Source of the DNA: Brachionus manjavacas
Taxonomy: Eukaryota; Rotifera; Eurotatoria; Ploima; Brachionidae
Assembly: GCA_019054805.1 (NCBI GenBank)
Contig: JAHQIY010000005.1
Location: forward strand, 5,873,501 to 5,937,500
Length of the DNA: 64,000 bases
Direction of reading: 5' to 3'
The notes beneath the pieces are model-generated. The model ran no database searches and was not told where the DNA came from. It saw only the letters and a list, made by a program, of their open reading frames with translations. Made by a program: the position numbers and the translations under genes. Of this stretch, positions 10,822-29,989 are shown in pieces. How positions within the stretch are numbered: the stretch's first letter is position 1; each line of letters opens with the position of its first letter.

Positions 10822-11950
10822 AATTTTAAGCTTAATTATCTATTTTGATCATTTTTAGTGGAAAAAAAATTTTGTTTCAAAAAGTTAAAAATCATATTTA
10901 TGATGCAAATTGACTAATTAAAAAAAAATTTGAACAAAAGTTCAACTGAACTTTTTATCAGCATCATTTGTTTTAATAACTATTTTTTGATCCTTACATC
11001 ACCCTTAAGGCGTTCATTGAAAAAATCATACTCGTACTTGAATTATTTTTATTGAAAAAATAAAAATATTAATATTTTTATTCATAAGTCATGTCTCTCA
11101 ATTTATTAAAACACTGTATTAATTGCCTGATGTTCCTAGTGTTTCACTAAAGCCATAATTTGACTGATTTAAAGATATTTTTGAATTAAAAGAATGCTGT
11201 AATTTAAGGCTTATTTATTTTAAGGCTTAAAATTGATCGTAAAAGAAAACATGTGAATGTAAATTTTATGTGACACTTGGCTATTGAAGTAATATTTTGG
11301 CTTTGGAAAAATAGTTGGAAAATAATGACTTTGTAATTAAATCAAAAAGAGGTAGACCAAAAATGGCGGGTAAATGGTTTAGCCAAATTTAATCAGATTT
11401 AATAATAATTACTTTAAGCTTTTAAAAATTTATCTAATTAATAAATTTTTTTTTATCAAAATCTGTGTTTAAAAACCATAAAAAAAAATAAAATGATATT
11501 TTAATTTCCTGTTAGGCACAGAAAAATTTTGTTAAACAGTGATCTGTGTTAATAAGTATAATCTGTAAGAAACAGTATTTTAATGTTGCCAAAATAAATC
11601 ATGGTTATGCAACAATTATATAATTTTATATTATTTTGAATTCATATTGAACTATTCTTGATGTATCATAAATCGCTCTTTGAATTTTTGCTAGTTTGAA
11701 CACTAAAATTATTAAATAGAATTTATTTCTATCAATATTGTCAATAGAAAAATAGTTTTGCTTGAAAAAATTTTATTTAAAATCAATTCAATTTAATTTA
11801 AACAATTAAAACTATAAAAATCTCTAAAATTTAGGCGCATCTCCTAAAAATTGTTGTTTAAAAAAAAAATTAAAAAAAATTAATATTAATCGTCTTTAGA
11901 TCACCAGAATTAAAATAATAAAATCATTGTGAAAAATTTACAAAAAAATT
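10822..11950. other. Intergenic between TBL3 and AMPK alpha 1; one retroposon-tail relic
   Basis: These two genes converge. At 10997-11020 (+) is an imperfect copy of the CATCRCCnnnnnGGCGTTCATTGAA tail module seen at 58716. Otherwise it is AT-rich with no coding frame. Confidence 0.5.
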
Positions 11951-18889
<6,939 letters not shown>

Positions 18890-19045
18890 ATTTTATGTCC
18901 TTTTAAAACCACTATTAAAAATTAATTTAATTTAACAAAAAAACAATTTTAATCTAAAATTATAAAATGCGGATTTAGGTGCAATGATTTTATAAAAAAT
19001 TTTATAAAAAAAAGGAAAATAATTTATTTTTTTCTTAATATTTTT

Positions 19046-22000
19046 CTAACAAATGAGGTTAAGCTCGCTTAATATTTTGTCTATAACACCAAGTTTACTT
19101 CTTTGCTCAAGATCGGTGTTAGCCTTGCTTTTGACATGACTAAAATGAATCGTACTTTCATTAATAGCGTACCGCAAATCGTCTATTATGTCAATTGAAT
19201 CGGTTTCTTGTCTCATTTTAAGATTCTTGGCATCTTCTACAATTATTTCTCTTAATTCATGACTTTTTTCAAGCTAAAATAAAATTTTATTTTATTCTAT
19301 CACAAAATCAAAACCCTTTTTTTGTATATTACTTCAATTAAATTATTAGCTAAGTGAGTGATACAGGAAAATTCAAGTTTTTTTAGCTCGTATAATCGAG
19401 AAAGCCTAAGAAAATCAAAAACATTGTCATTATTTAAAAAGTTGGCTAGATGCGCTGCACATTTACGCTTCAGACTAGACAGCATGTACAGATCTGCAGT
19501 GATCAAAGTTTCCAGTAAAATATTTTCGGCAAGCTATAGAATAAAATTAAAAGGTGAATTTATTGAGCACATTTTTAAAACCTCATTTCTTGAAAACTCA
19601 TCCGAGTATATAAAATAGATAATTTCAATTAGAACTTCTTTTGACACTTCTTTTAAATTAATAGTCGGCAAATGAATCGAGCCATCATTGCCAGTCGATG
19701 TGAGCTCATTGAAAGGGTCATTTAGAAAAGCTTTGAAATATTCACAACGTTCTGCAACGAAAGCCTGAAAATTAAATGATAAATTTTTTTTTCAAAAAAA
19801 TAAAAAAAACAGTCTTTATAAAATTTCCCTTTTTTAATATTTCTCTTTTAAACTCTTACCTTATGAACGCAAAAATTCAGATTTTCTTCTAATATTATTT
19901 TCATGTCATGTGTGATTTGGACAGTTTGTTCAAGATCAGGATTTGCTGCGCTAGGAACAAAGTGCTTTAGGTCTTCAGGAAGGCACTGAAATGCTAAATT
20001 TTTAAAATCAGCTACAATCTTGTCCTGGCATAGAATTGATATTGATGTATTCAGCTTTGAGTGCATTCCAAATTTGCCGATGACTAAAAAAAAAATTCTA
20101 AAATTTTTGAATAATTTTTGAAAGAGGCAAAGTTTTAAATTAAATTCTTTCTAAAAATAAAGTTTCTCTTAGAATAACTAGAATTTTTACTTGATTTAGA
20201 ACGCATTTTTTATTAAAAAATTATTTCAGTTTTTTATGAAATTATTATGTTTATACTCCAAAGCTTCCAAAAAAAAAGCTAAATCATTTATTATATTTTT
20301 TTAAAAATTCAAACTTTTAAAAGATAAATAAATCAAATTTTTCTATTCTAAATTTTCAAAGATAAAAAATATTTTAAATCTTAATTTATTTTATCTAAGA
20401 AGCTTCTTTTTCAACGCTTGAATAGAATTTTAAATCTAATGAAAAAATTTTATGATTTTAGGATTGAAATTTAAATTAAAACAAGAAGTCTAATTTTGCA
20501 TTCTTAATTTAAATTTAATTTTTTTTATCTGCGTAAATTCAAAACAACACTTAGGGGAATTAGAAAAGTTATTCCAACTTGGTTTAATTTTTTACTTTAA
20601 GCTATTTGATAAAATTTCAACTAAATAAAAATTATTTTTTATTTTTAATCTAAGTATTCTGGGGTCTTCCACGTTAAAATATGATTTTGTTCATTTGATG
20701 ACCAGCACTGGTCACAATTAGTTGACCAAGGAATTAGGTGACTAATTTATGTTCACATAAATGAACGCTGCTCACCAAATGCTTAACATTGGTCACAAGA
20801 TAAAAAATAAAGTTTTTTTATACCATTCCATTTTTTCAATTATTCTCTAGAATTAAAATATAATCAAAAAAAATCAATTTTTGAAATTTTAGATGATAAA
20901 ATAAAAAGAATGATTAAAGAAATTTTATAATTCAGAAAGATATAGATTTTATGGCATTTTTCGCAACCAATTGGTCACATAAATTGGAAAAACCATTTTG
21001 TGTAATTTAAATACTTGTGAAAAATAAAAACACAAAATCATCATTAAAAAAATAAATCAATTTTTTCTATCTCAGTCTTAAATTAACCTTTTCGATTCGG
21101 GTGCCTTTGGAAAATTAATAAATATTTTTTTCACATTAGAAAAAAAAATATTATTTTAATTAGAATTTAGTAGTGGACATAGATTTAGAGATTTAGTATA
21201 GAGTGAAAAAAAATATTAGAAGCTAGGTTTTGAAGTTACAAAAATTTCAAATGGACAGGATTCAGAAACAACCGAAATTCAGATCGGCACAAAACAATAC
21301 CTCAACTACATTTTCTGGAAATAGTTAACGCTTTATTGATAATGTTAAATTAATAAGAATTATAATAAATAGATTGTAAATTAGTATTAATTAACTGGTC
21401 AAAAAAAATTGGTTTTTGATATACCACTTTTAGAATAAACCGTCAGCACTTTTTCTTCAATTACTTAACTAGAAAGACAAAAAAGTATTGGAATTAGCTT
21501 AAACAAGGACGATTCAGTAAAAAGCATCAGGTGATTATATTACGAAAAGAGGCTAGAGATTTCGTAACTAATTTTCTGTTTATTTAAATTGACTTTTTCG
21601 ATTGAGGTGAACAAAATGGACTTTTTACTGTTTATCACTTGATGTGCTCCAAGCAAAGTCACAAAATGAATCTCAGAAGAAGCTTAGTGAATTGCCAAAG
21701 AATAAGAAAAAATTTGAAATCTAATAATTAAGTAGTAACCTAGCTTATTCATTCTAATTATTATTTTAAATTTTACTGAATTAAATTCATCTAATCAAAA
21801 CTTTTTGGTTCTTTATTTTATACTTTAATTTTTCAAGTAGATCGGTGTTTTTTTGCTGTTTCATATTTTTTTAACAATTGACAATATTATTAAGCCTGTC
21901 AAACATGGTAAACATGTCAAATTTAAAAAAGAAAAATTAATTTTTTGAAACTTTTAATTGTAATTCTCGAAATTTTTTCTTAATTTTTATTATAGAAAAT

Positions 22001-23401
22001 AAATTAATAAATTTTAAAATAAATTAATTTTTTAAAAAAACCGAGCAATATTGTTTGAAGTCAGTTAAATCTTAGTCATTTTCACATTTCCAAATAGATA
22101 TTAAAATATAAAGAAGATTGAAATTCATCAAGTGTTAAATTTGGAAGAAAATAGAATAATTCAGCTAGTTTGCGATAGTAAGAAAAAAGGTAAAATAGGA
22201 ATAAAATTGTGATAATTTTACTTTTTTTAAAATTTTTTGCCTATAATTTGAAACATCTGATGCTAAAAAGTAAGTCCTTGATCAAATTTTGCTCAAAAGT
22301 TAAAAAAAATCAAATTCTAATCCTAATATTCATAAAATTTTGCGATTTAAATTAGTAGTAGCATAACTGCGTGGATCTACAAACTGTAGCGTGCTATAGC
22401 AGTAAGGGTACTGGGACTTCAAATTCTAAAATAACGAATAATCTATTTAAAATATTTCCCCTTCTATTTTCTATAAAAATAAAAATTCGTGATTGAAAAA
22501 AAAATTACTGAATAAATCCGTTTCATGAACAACTTTCTCATCATCAAAGTCTGATCTTACATCAAAATTATCCAATTTAACATCATCCTCAATTAATCTT
22601 AAATTAAACAATTCTTTTTGAAATTTTTCCATTAATTCGCTTAATTTGAACATTTTGGCAAGAAGAAGACAACTTCTAAAGTGAACCTTGAGTGTACTAA
22701 AGCGTCCAGTGTAGATGAATTTCAGTATTGATTCAAACGCCTCAGGCACCAACTATAAATAAATATTTATTTCCAAATTTTTTATTTTTTTCAATTAGAA
22801 TTTTTTATTTTTATTTTTTACTTGGTAATTATCGCCAGCAATCCAGGTCCTTTTACGCCACTTGTTCTCAAATTTTGTTCTAAAATACTCGGATCTAGCC
22901 GATAGAATAAATTTGTGGGCCTTGAAAATCCTTTCCTTAATCTCAAAAGTAATATCAGAATGCATGCCAATCTCAAAAAGTCTTAACCAAATAAATAATA
23001 ATTTTTTAACTAACTTTAATCCAAATATACCTCTCCAATTGAAGATCATACTGGTCTAATTTGGTTGTGTTGATTTTGTAGTTTTTTAGAACATTTCTAA
23101 TTTGATCAGTCAAGGCACCATAAAGACATCGTTCGCCATCGAAGGTGTTAGCTTCGCAGCGAGCTCCATTATCTAGCAAAAACTCCACTATTTCCAAATG
23201 GCCACACAAACACGCGTAGTAAAGTGGAGTAGAGTCCCACTTGTCTCTTAAATTCAAGTTTACGCTTTCTTTGTCTATCAAAAGTCTGAAAAAATCGGCA
23301 ATATATTTGTCGTTTGTAATTAATGTTTGAATTGATTACTTCAATTTGGTCAAGTCACCAACTTTACAATATTTAAATAAATAAATTTCGTTTAGATTCA
23401 T
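19046..23401 (-). CDS. ABTB1: ABTB1-like ankyrin-repeat and double-BTB protein
   Basis: Eight exons, minus strand: 23340-23401, 23031-23285, 22822-22981, 22509-22752, 19860-20083, 19582-19764, 19333-19533 and 19046-19273, giving 518 residues (human ABTB1 478). All phases match. Ankyrin repeats occupy about 5-90, including the very conserved RDKWDSTPLYYACLCGH and GARCEANTFDGERCLYGAL. BTB domain 1 is about 108-200 (GMHSDITFEIK, FILSARSEYF, ILKFIYTGR). BTB domain 2 is about 295-395 (FCVHKAFVAERCEYFKAF, IIYFIYSDE, DLYMLSSLKRKCA). A BACK-like helical tail follows, with RQETDSIDIIDDLRY. In the family ABTB1 (BPOZ) is a PTEN-linked growth-suppressor adaptor, probably serving CUL3 ubiquitin ligases. 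Intron 4 is unusually long (2.4 kb); the others are about 50-95 nt. Confidence 0.93.
20084..22508 (-). other. 2.4-kb intron 4 of ABTB1
   Basis: This intron separates the two BTB domains. It is AT-rich with no gene seen. At 20699-20714 is a short palindrome (TGACCAG CA CTGGTCA) in a 130-nt patch with repeated GGTCAC/GTTCAC words, possibly an old transposable-element relic that I cannot classify. Confidence 0.6.
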
Positions 23402-24565
23402 TCTGCTGATTATTCAAGTTGGCTTGATACCTGAAAAAATAATTTTTTTTTAAATTATAAAAAATGACGCATTTTTTTAGATGAATTTCAAATATATATT
23501 TTATTTTACTATTTTTAGAATTTATGTTGCAAATAAATTATGAATATTTCAATGATAAAACGTTTTTTTTAATCAAGGGTGCCTCGTTGCTCAACATTTG
23601 CTTTAATTATTTAATTTATGTTCTAAAAGATAGATAAGAAAAAATATTTCTATATCAAATTGACTTTGGTTCAGGTGAGATGGCGTCGAGCACGATAACT
23701 TAAGAGTTGGAATAAATTTACCATTGTTAGGAAAAATTTAAACAGCTACGAAGAGAAACCTAGCGACTAATCTATTTTCAGGTCTTATGAAAAAAAATGA
23801 GAACTATTGAAAATTTTTTTAATTAAAAACTTTAAGAACAGGTAAAATTAAGTTTGAAATTGCCGATAGTTTATAGTTCAATTTTTTTACTTGCTTCTAA
23901 GAGTAAATATTGATATTTTTTAAATGATCAAAAAAATAAATATTCCAAAACATTGAAAATAAGAAATAAAATTAGAGTATTGGTAAGGGTCCCTTTACTT
24001 TTTTCGCCTTTTATCCAAAAAATTTCTTAATTAATTTATTTTAAATTCAAAGTTTATTCAACAATGCAAAAACATACCTTGCCCTGCAAGTTTTTTTCCA
24101 AAAGCAAATAAAGCAATTCTATTAATTTTCAAAAATATGATAAATATTAGAGCTTACTGCACAAAGAATTTTATCTTTTTGACAAATTTAACAACAGCAG
24201 AAGCTGAGCTGAAGCTGCGCGTGTTTTATTCAATAGCTTTGTGACCTGTACCAGTCGTCTTACTCATTTTTGAAGCTATTTGTTTGACCACTTGTTTAAG
24301 TAAACCATTCCATTTCTTCTCTATCCGGTTGAGAAGAAAGCTCATCATAGTGTTGACTACTAAATGAGAATCATTGATCTCAAATTTCTTATCTCAATAA
24401 AAAATTGTCAGTCAAAGGGCTTTATACTAAATTGCTGGACAAAAAGTATGAAAAAAATAGTTAAGTTTTTATCATTAGTTTATATTTGCATAACTTCTTG
24501 AGATTTAATAAAAAATAAAGATTTATAAATTAATAATATTTGTTATAATATTTTTAATATTTTTT
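23402..24565. other. Intergenic upstream of ABTB1, nothing recognised
   Basis: AT-rich, no coding frame or terminal repeat identified. The ABTB1 promoter should lie just above 23401. Confidence 0.5.
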
Positions 24566-25350
24566 TAATAGTAGTAGTAGTAGTCGTGTAAGCTGTAACA
24601 CATAAAGTGTGAGTGCAGTTTATAACGCTGCTTTCTGTCAGCTTGTGGTTTTGGTTATGGCCACATACTTCTTAAGTTCATCAATTTCAGCTTCGGTAAA
24701 CCGATCTTCTCCAAGTCTCCGAGGCCATAGGTCAATTCTGGCTTTAAATTGGTTAACCGTATCCGCCTCTGCTATCTCCTAGGGTAACATATTCCAGGTG
24801 GTAGCGTTGCAGTTCAGTAAAAAATTATCCCTCATGGGTGCATTTACAAATTTTTCCCTTATTATCTGACTGCTGTGTCTTCTATTAGCTCCTACTGTGT
24901 CCCGTGTATTTCTTAGACCCAGTTCTACCTCTTCGAAACCTTTGTGATTTTATAAATTTGTATCAAGTCCCCTCTTTTCCTCCTAACCTCGAGACTTGTT
25001 AGTCCTAATTATTTTAACCTTACTTCATATTCTAGACCCCTTAATTCAATGACCATTTTTGTCGCCCTTTTCTGAATACCCTCCAATTTTGATATATCCT
25101 TTTTTGACATAGAGTTCCACACAGCTGATGCGAACTCTAAATGCGCTCTTACGAAAGCTGGATATAATATCTTGAATAATTTAATATTAAAAATTTAAAA
25201 GTTTTCCTCATTCTGCCGAGTGCTCTATTTGCCGTAGACACTGCTGCTTCTACTTGCTTGCTTTTCTTTCCATCGCTAGAGATCATCTACCGTAAGTCCT
25301 TCTCAACCCCTGTTTTGTCAAGCCATACTTTACTCTCTTCATTCTCTAAA
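24566..25350 (-). pseudogene. CR1/L2-like LINE, 3' portion (RT tail and 3' end)
   Basis: On the minus strand, interrupted by stops: VWLDKTGVEKDLR, then ISSDGKKSKQVEAAVSTANR, ALGRMRKTF, AFVRAHLEFASAVWN, ISKLEGIQKRATKMV, LGLTSLEVRRKRGDLIQIYK. This is the classic C-terminal part of CR1/L2-group ORF2. It ends in a (CTA)n tract (around 24570-24586), the microsatellite-type tail of that group. It continues the 5' portion at 31141-32900; see the finding on nested insertion. Confidence 0.85.
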
Positions 25351-25809
25351 AAATATTAAGCAATTAACTTAACCAAAATAAAATTTGCATCGTAAATAAT
25401 GACACTCCAACATTTCGTGAAAGCTCAAACATCCTTGATTTGGCTCTTTGTTCAAACGACTTGTATAAATAATTTTAAAGTTCACACAAACTTTACAGCA
25501 TAAGATCATTATCCAATTAGCTTCGAAAAATCGCTAGAAAATGCAACCACTGAAAAAACAATCCAAAACCAAAAAATAAATTATTATTTATTTTATTTAT
25601 TTATTTGTTTTCTGTACCGAGCAAGAGCTCCTTCAGAATAAGTTAAAAATAAAATAAAAAAATAAAATTAAAATAAAATTAAAGTTAATAAAATTAGATA
25701 AAAAAAAAAAAAAAAAAAGAATCAAAATAGAGTAAATAAGCTAAAAAAATGAAAGTTGAAAAGACCTAAATTGGAAAAGATTGTTACATGTGGCACATGT
25801 TAAAATTGT

Positions 25810-28626
25810 TCAAGTTTCAGGAAAAAAAGAAGCAATAGTAAGGTAGCAATTACACAATGGAGTTGGGTACTCAATATATCTCGATTCGAAACCTTCTTTG
25901 TATTCCTCCACCAGTCTTACAACTAATGGAATAGAATGACTCAGTCCTGTCCCGACATATCTCTCACTCAACTCAAAAAGCCGATTTGAGACTGGAAGTA
26001 ATTTAAGTTTATTAAAAGCCTCATAATGCAACATGTTGGAAGTAGTATCATATTTTAACTTGAGGATAGCTCTGACTGCTGAATTCTGAATTGCTTGTAG
26101 TTTTTTGATATTATTTTCTGAAAATGAATTTAAGCAAGGAAAAGAATAGTCTAAAATCGATCCGACTAAAGATTTATATAAATTTCCAAGTGTGTTTTGA
26201 TTGAGACCCCATTTTTTGTTTGACAATATCTTAATAATATTTAACCTTTTATTGCAGCGTTCTTTAATTTCGTCTACTAGTATATTAAAGTTTAACTTAG
26301 AATCAAATTTAATGCCAAGAAACTTGATTTCTTTTTGGCTCACTATTCTGTTTCCATAGATTTTTAAGTTTAGATTATCACCCTCTTTTTTGTACCTAGA
26401 AAAGACTACTGAACACGACTTTTCAACTGATATCTTCATTTTCCATTTAATAAGCCATTGTTCTAGTTCGTTGGTGTATTTATTAATCTTATTTTCTAGG
26501 TTCTCTTTCTTGTTATAAATGAAGAATGTAACTAGATCATCTGCGAAAAGCAGAGAGTATTCGTTATTTGTTTTGTTTCTTTTTGGGATGTCATTAATAT
26601 AAATACTAAATAAAAGTGGACTAATTACTGAGCCTTGAGGAACACCTGCAGTTATTTGATATTCGTCGCTCAATTGGTCATTCACATTTACCTTAAATGT
26701 CCTACTATCTAAAAAGGATCTAATCCAGTTAGTCAAGTAATGAGGTGGATTCATTTTAATCAATTTAAAAAGTAGACCTTCATGCCAAACCCTATCAAAG
26801 GCTTTAGAAATATCAAAAAAAAGGCCACAAACTCTATTTTTTCTATTAAATGATTCCATAATTTTTTGAATTAAAAAGAAAAGATTATCTGATGTTCGCC
26901 GGTGTTTCCTAAATCCAGATTGCTCCTGGATAAGGAGTGAATTTTGTTCCAAATAATTGTATAATCTTAAAAATATTATGCGTTCCAGGAGCTTTCCTAA
27001 ACAACTCGTTATACTAATTGGTCTATAATTTAAAGGATCTTGTAAAGAAGAGGCTTTTTTTTGAATCATAGTAATGTTAGATGTTTTCCATGCTTTAGGG
27101 ACTCTACCTTCTCTTAGAGATAAATTAAAAAGTTCTATAATTTCTATTAATGAATTTCTAGGTAAGTTTTTTAACATTAGATTATGAATTTGGTCAGGTC
27201 CTGATGCCGCTTCATTTTTCAATCTTTTTAGAGCCATAATTAATTCATTTAAGCAAATTGGATCATTAAAATTAGACTGATCATAATTTCTAAAGAAATC
27301 AGAGTTAGAATTAAGTATTTCGAAATCTTTATCACGATCTATTAAATCAGAATTAGGACTAAATATTAAAGATAGGAGTTCTCCAAAGCATTTTCCCTTT
27401 TCTTCATTAGTTTTGAATTCCTTGTCATTTAAAAACAAATTTGGGATTAAATTTGATCCTTTTTTTGATCTAAATTTATTTATTTTTTTCCAGAATGGTC
27501 TACTTGTCAGTGGGTTTTTTCCCATTTTCTCAATAAAATCAAACCAATTTTGATTCCAGAATTTTTTTAAAGAGGCCTTTAACTCGAATGTAAGTTGATT
27601 AAATTTTTTCTTGAGATTTTGACAGCCAGTTTTTTGAAAGTTTCTTCTTACTTTCCTGCGGTCTTTTATCAGAATAACAATGTTCGGGGGAAGACTGGTT
27701 TTGTAGTTTTTCTGCGAATGATAAGGAATGCTTTTATGTGAAGTAGAAATAAATTTTTCTGTAATTTTATCATTTAGTTGATCTATTGTGAGGGAACTTT
27801 CAGTGATATTCACTATTTTAGAATTTAAAATCTCGCTGAATAATTGCCAGTTTGCTTTCTTATAGTTAAACTTTTTAGCTGCTGATTTATTTTCTAATTG
27901 ATAGCCCATAGAAATCGATGTTTCGATTGGGAAATGGTCACTAGTCATGTCTTGACTATTTAGGACACAAAAGTCGGTAATTTTGTCAATTAATGAAGAT
28001 GAAACTAAGAAAAGATCAAGAATTTCAAAGTAATTCCTATTAAAAATATTGAAAGTAAGGCGCTTATCATTGATTACTGAGAAGTCTAACTCATTGATTA
28101 TTCTTTCCAACATTATGCCGTTTTCATTTTCTCCTACGCAGCCTATTTGCTTTGTTCTGGCGTTAAGATCACCACCTAAAATGTAGTTTCCACATTTTTT
28201 ATTAACAGTTTTAAAAAACTCAAAGTTTTGAAGCAAATTGGGTGGATTATAAAGACTGAATATAAACAATTCATTATTCTTTCCTAAGTTCATTTTTATA
28301 CAAAGGAGTTCGGAATTGAATTCCTCATAAGAGAAATCTTGTATAAATTCAATTCCTTCTTTAATTAAAATTGCTACTCCCCCTCCATACTTGTTGCGTG
28401 GTTTTGTTATGAATTGATAATTGTGAAAATCAAGATAAATATTTGCCTCACTAAAATCTATCTTTAGTTCATTGAGCAAAACAATGTCTGGACATTTTTG
28501 AGCTAAAAAATTGGCTAAAAAATGAACCCAACTAGGTAAATGAAGACAATTCCAGTGTGTAATTACTAACCTTGTATTATTAAGAGGTTTTGTTCTTAAA
28601 GTTGATTTATTTATCTTCTTGTTCAT
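25810..28626 (-). CDS. LINE ORF2: APE endonuclease and reverse transcriptase, intact
   Basis: 938 residues without a break. The N-terminal APE-type endonuclease (about 1-240) has THWNCLHL, NELKID, GGDLNARTKQIGC and TSDHFPIE, the nicking activity of target-primed reverse transcription. The reverse transcriptase (about 470-760) has LNYRPISITS, LFFDISKAFDRVWH, GVPQGSVISPLLFSIYINDI, LLFADDLVTF and IKFLGIKFD, so all three catalytic Asp are present. The thumb and tail follow, with no visible RNase H. Its ATG overlaps the ORF1 stop (ATGA at 28626-28623), suggesting coupled termination and reinitiation. With an intact ORF2 this copy is young and might still be a source of protein. Confidence 0.93.
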   Translation of the reverse strand: MNKKINKSTLRTKPLNNTRLVITHWNCLHLPSWVHFLANFLAQKCPDIVLLNELKIDFSEANIYLDFHNYQFITKPRNKYGGGVAILIKEGIEFIQDFSYEEFNSELLCIKMNLGKNNELFIFSLYNPPNLLQNFEFFKTVNKKCGNYILGGDLNARTKQIGCVGENENGIMLERIINELDFSVINDKRLTFNIFNRNYFEILDLFLVSSSLIDKITDFCVLNSQDMTSDHFPIETSISMGYQLENKSAAKKFNYKKANWQLFSEILNSKIVNITESSLTIDQLNDKITEKFISTSHKSIPYHSQKNYKTSLPPNIVILIKDRRKVRRNFQKTGCQNLKKKFNQLTFELKASLKKFWNQNWFDFIEKMGKNPLTSRPFWKKINKFRSKKGSNLIPNLFLNDKEFKTNEEKGKCFGELLSLIFSPNSDLIDRDKDFEILNSNSDFFRNYDQSNFNDPICLNELIMALKRLKNEAASGPDQIHNLMLKNLPRNSLIEIIELFNLSLREGRVPKAWKTSNITMIQKKASSLQDPLNYRPISITSCLGKLLERIIFLRLYNYLEQNSLLIQEQSGFRKHRRTSDNLFFLIQKIMESFNRKNRVCGLFFDISKAFDRVWHEGLLFKLIKMNPPHYLTNWIRSFLDSRTFKVNVNDQLSDEYQITAGVPQGSVISPLLFSIYINDIPKRNKTNNEYSLLFADDLVTFFIYNKKENLENKINKYTNELEQWLIKWKMKISVEKSCSVVFSRYKKEGDNLNLKIYGNRIVSQKEIKFLGIKFDSKLNFNILVDEIKERCNKRLNIIKILSNKKWGLNQNTLGNLYKSLVGSILDYSFPCLNSFSENNIKKLQAIQNSAVRAILKLKYDTTSNMLHYEAFNKLKLLPVSNRLFELSERYVGTGLSHSIPLVVRLVEEYKEGFESRYIEYPTPLCNCYLTIASFFPET

Positions 28627-29827
28627 TCTAAATTTTCTTCAATGCTGTTTTGACTGGCAGTTTGCTGACCAATTTCGTTAGATGATTGATCTACTTGAAT
28701 TGAACATTCAGTTGTTGAACTGTTTGATTCAGACTCGAAGGTACTGTCGTTTTGATTTTCTAAGACAACTAATGGTTTCTTTGATTCATTTTCGGTGAGC
28801 TCTTTTTCATTTGGATCAGATTCAGGAAATCTCTTGGTTTGATTTTTGGTTTGGAAAAAATTTTCAGTCTCATTCTGATCATTTGAGCGTACATTGACAG
28901 ATGACTGGCATAGTTGTAGAAAATCGTTTAAACGACTTACCAAAGCTCCTTCTAAAACTGGAGTTTTAAGGTCTTTTGAGCTAATTTGGGATATTACGTC
29001 ATTGAAATTTGTTGGCTGATATCCAGGTGTTTTTGGCATCACATTTTCATCATTATCTTTTTGGTCAGCTTCAAATGATTGCGTTTCTTCTTGGTCAATG
29101 TAAAGATCATTGTAGTCAATCTTTTTCCTTTCAAGCGACTTAAGCTTTTCGGCAATGGAGCATTTTTTGTCAAATGTCCTTTCTGGTGACAATTTTCGCA
29201 TACTGTTTCTTTGACAGGGCATTTAGCAATGTTGTGTCCTTCATCATCACAAAAATAGCATTTTTGCTTTTGTCCAACAATTGACACAAGACACTTTAAA
29301 CCATACATTATTGTGGGGCCTGACAAGCTTCAAATAATATTCTCAACTTCTTTTGGAAATGATACTCTCACCCTTCTGACACCATTTTTCCTCTCGGGTC
29401 TATCTTTATATTTTTCTTCGGTAATGTGTTCAATATTGAGTCCATCAATTCGAACAGCATTAAAGAAGGTTTCAAGTCTATGATTCTCGAAATCAGAGGG
29501 CAAGAAGTGAAATCGAAAAGTACAATACCTTCTGAGATCCGGGACTTTATTTGCATCTTCAAGTCTGAAAATGGTTCCATTGATATTGATGTCACGATCG
29601 AAAATTTTGGCAACATTAAAAGCAGCATTTAACTCTATTATCCAAACTTTGTTTGAAGAGAAAATGTAGATACTTGTGATAGCATCATTTTCCACTTGGT
29701 TCAGGACGACATCAAGTGCACTAATTAAGACTTTATGGCTAATCGGTTTGTCTAACCACTTCAAGTTTAGCTTGACCGAATTTTTAAATATCCACCGTCG
29801 GTTTTGGTCTGCTTTGTTGAGCGACAT
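28623..29827 (-). pseudogene. LINE ORF1 with CCHC knuckles, broken by one stop and one frameshift
   Basis: The frame starts MSLNKADQNRRWIFKNSV at 29827 and meets a TGA at 29332-29330. It continues in the same frame through a CCHC knuckle (CYFCDDEGHNIAKC). In the second knuckle (CENCHQKGHLTK) an A6 run near 29166-29171 separates it from the next frame, which supplies the missing Cys and runs to the stop at 28623. That tail is acidic and rich in Ser, Glu and Asn. ORF1 proteins of this type bind element RNA. The breaks could be mutations, or the A6 run could be a shift site. Confidence 0.8.
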
Positions 29828-29989
29828 TGCCAACACACAACTTTCAACGGTTTTTAAATCACGTGATGACGCTATTAATTAAATTTTGGTTTTTCAAATT
29901 TGCTAAGCCAAACGACAAATTTTCAAATTTTACTAGGCACTTTATTATATATCATTTGTCTTAAAAACACACAAATAAAAAACTAAGCA

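Larger units (their letters stand above)
25576..29880 (-). mobile_element. Nearly complete Jockey-superfamily LINE (ORF1 + ORF2)
   Basis: 5' to 3' on the minus strand: short 5' leader, ORF1 from 29827 (one TGA and one frameshift), ORF2 28626-25810 (intact), and a 3' UTR ending in GAAGGAGC TCTT GCTCGG then an (AATA)n tail near 25576. A deleted relative lies at 54272-56375, and a short relic at 59172-59266. It sits inside an older CR1/L2-like element. Exact ends and target duplications could not be fixed by eye. Confidence 0.85.

Noticed and set aside
22862..23059. Plus-strand frame inside ABTB1
   Set aside because: Antisense to the first BTB exon.
29426..29882. Plus-strand frames over LINE ORF1
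   Set aside because: Antisense shadows with no family signature.
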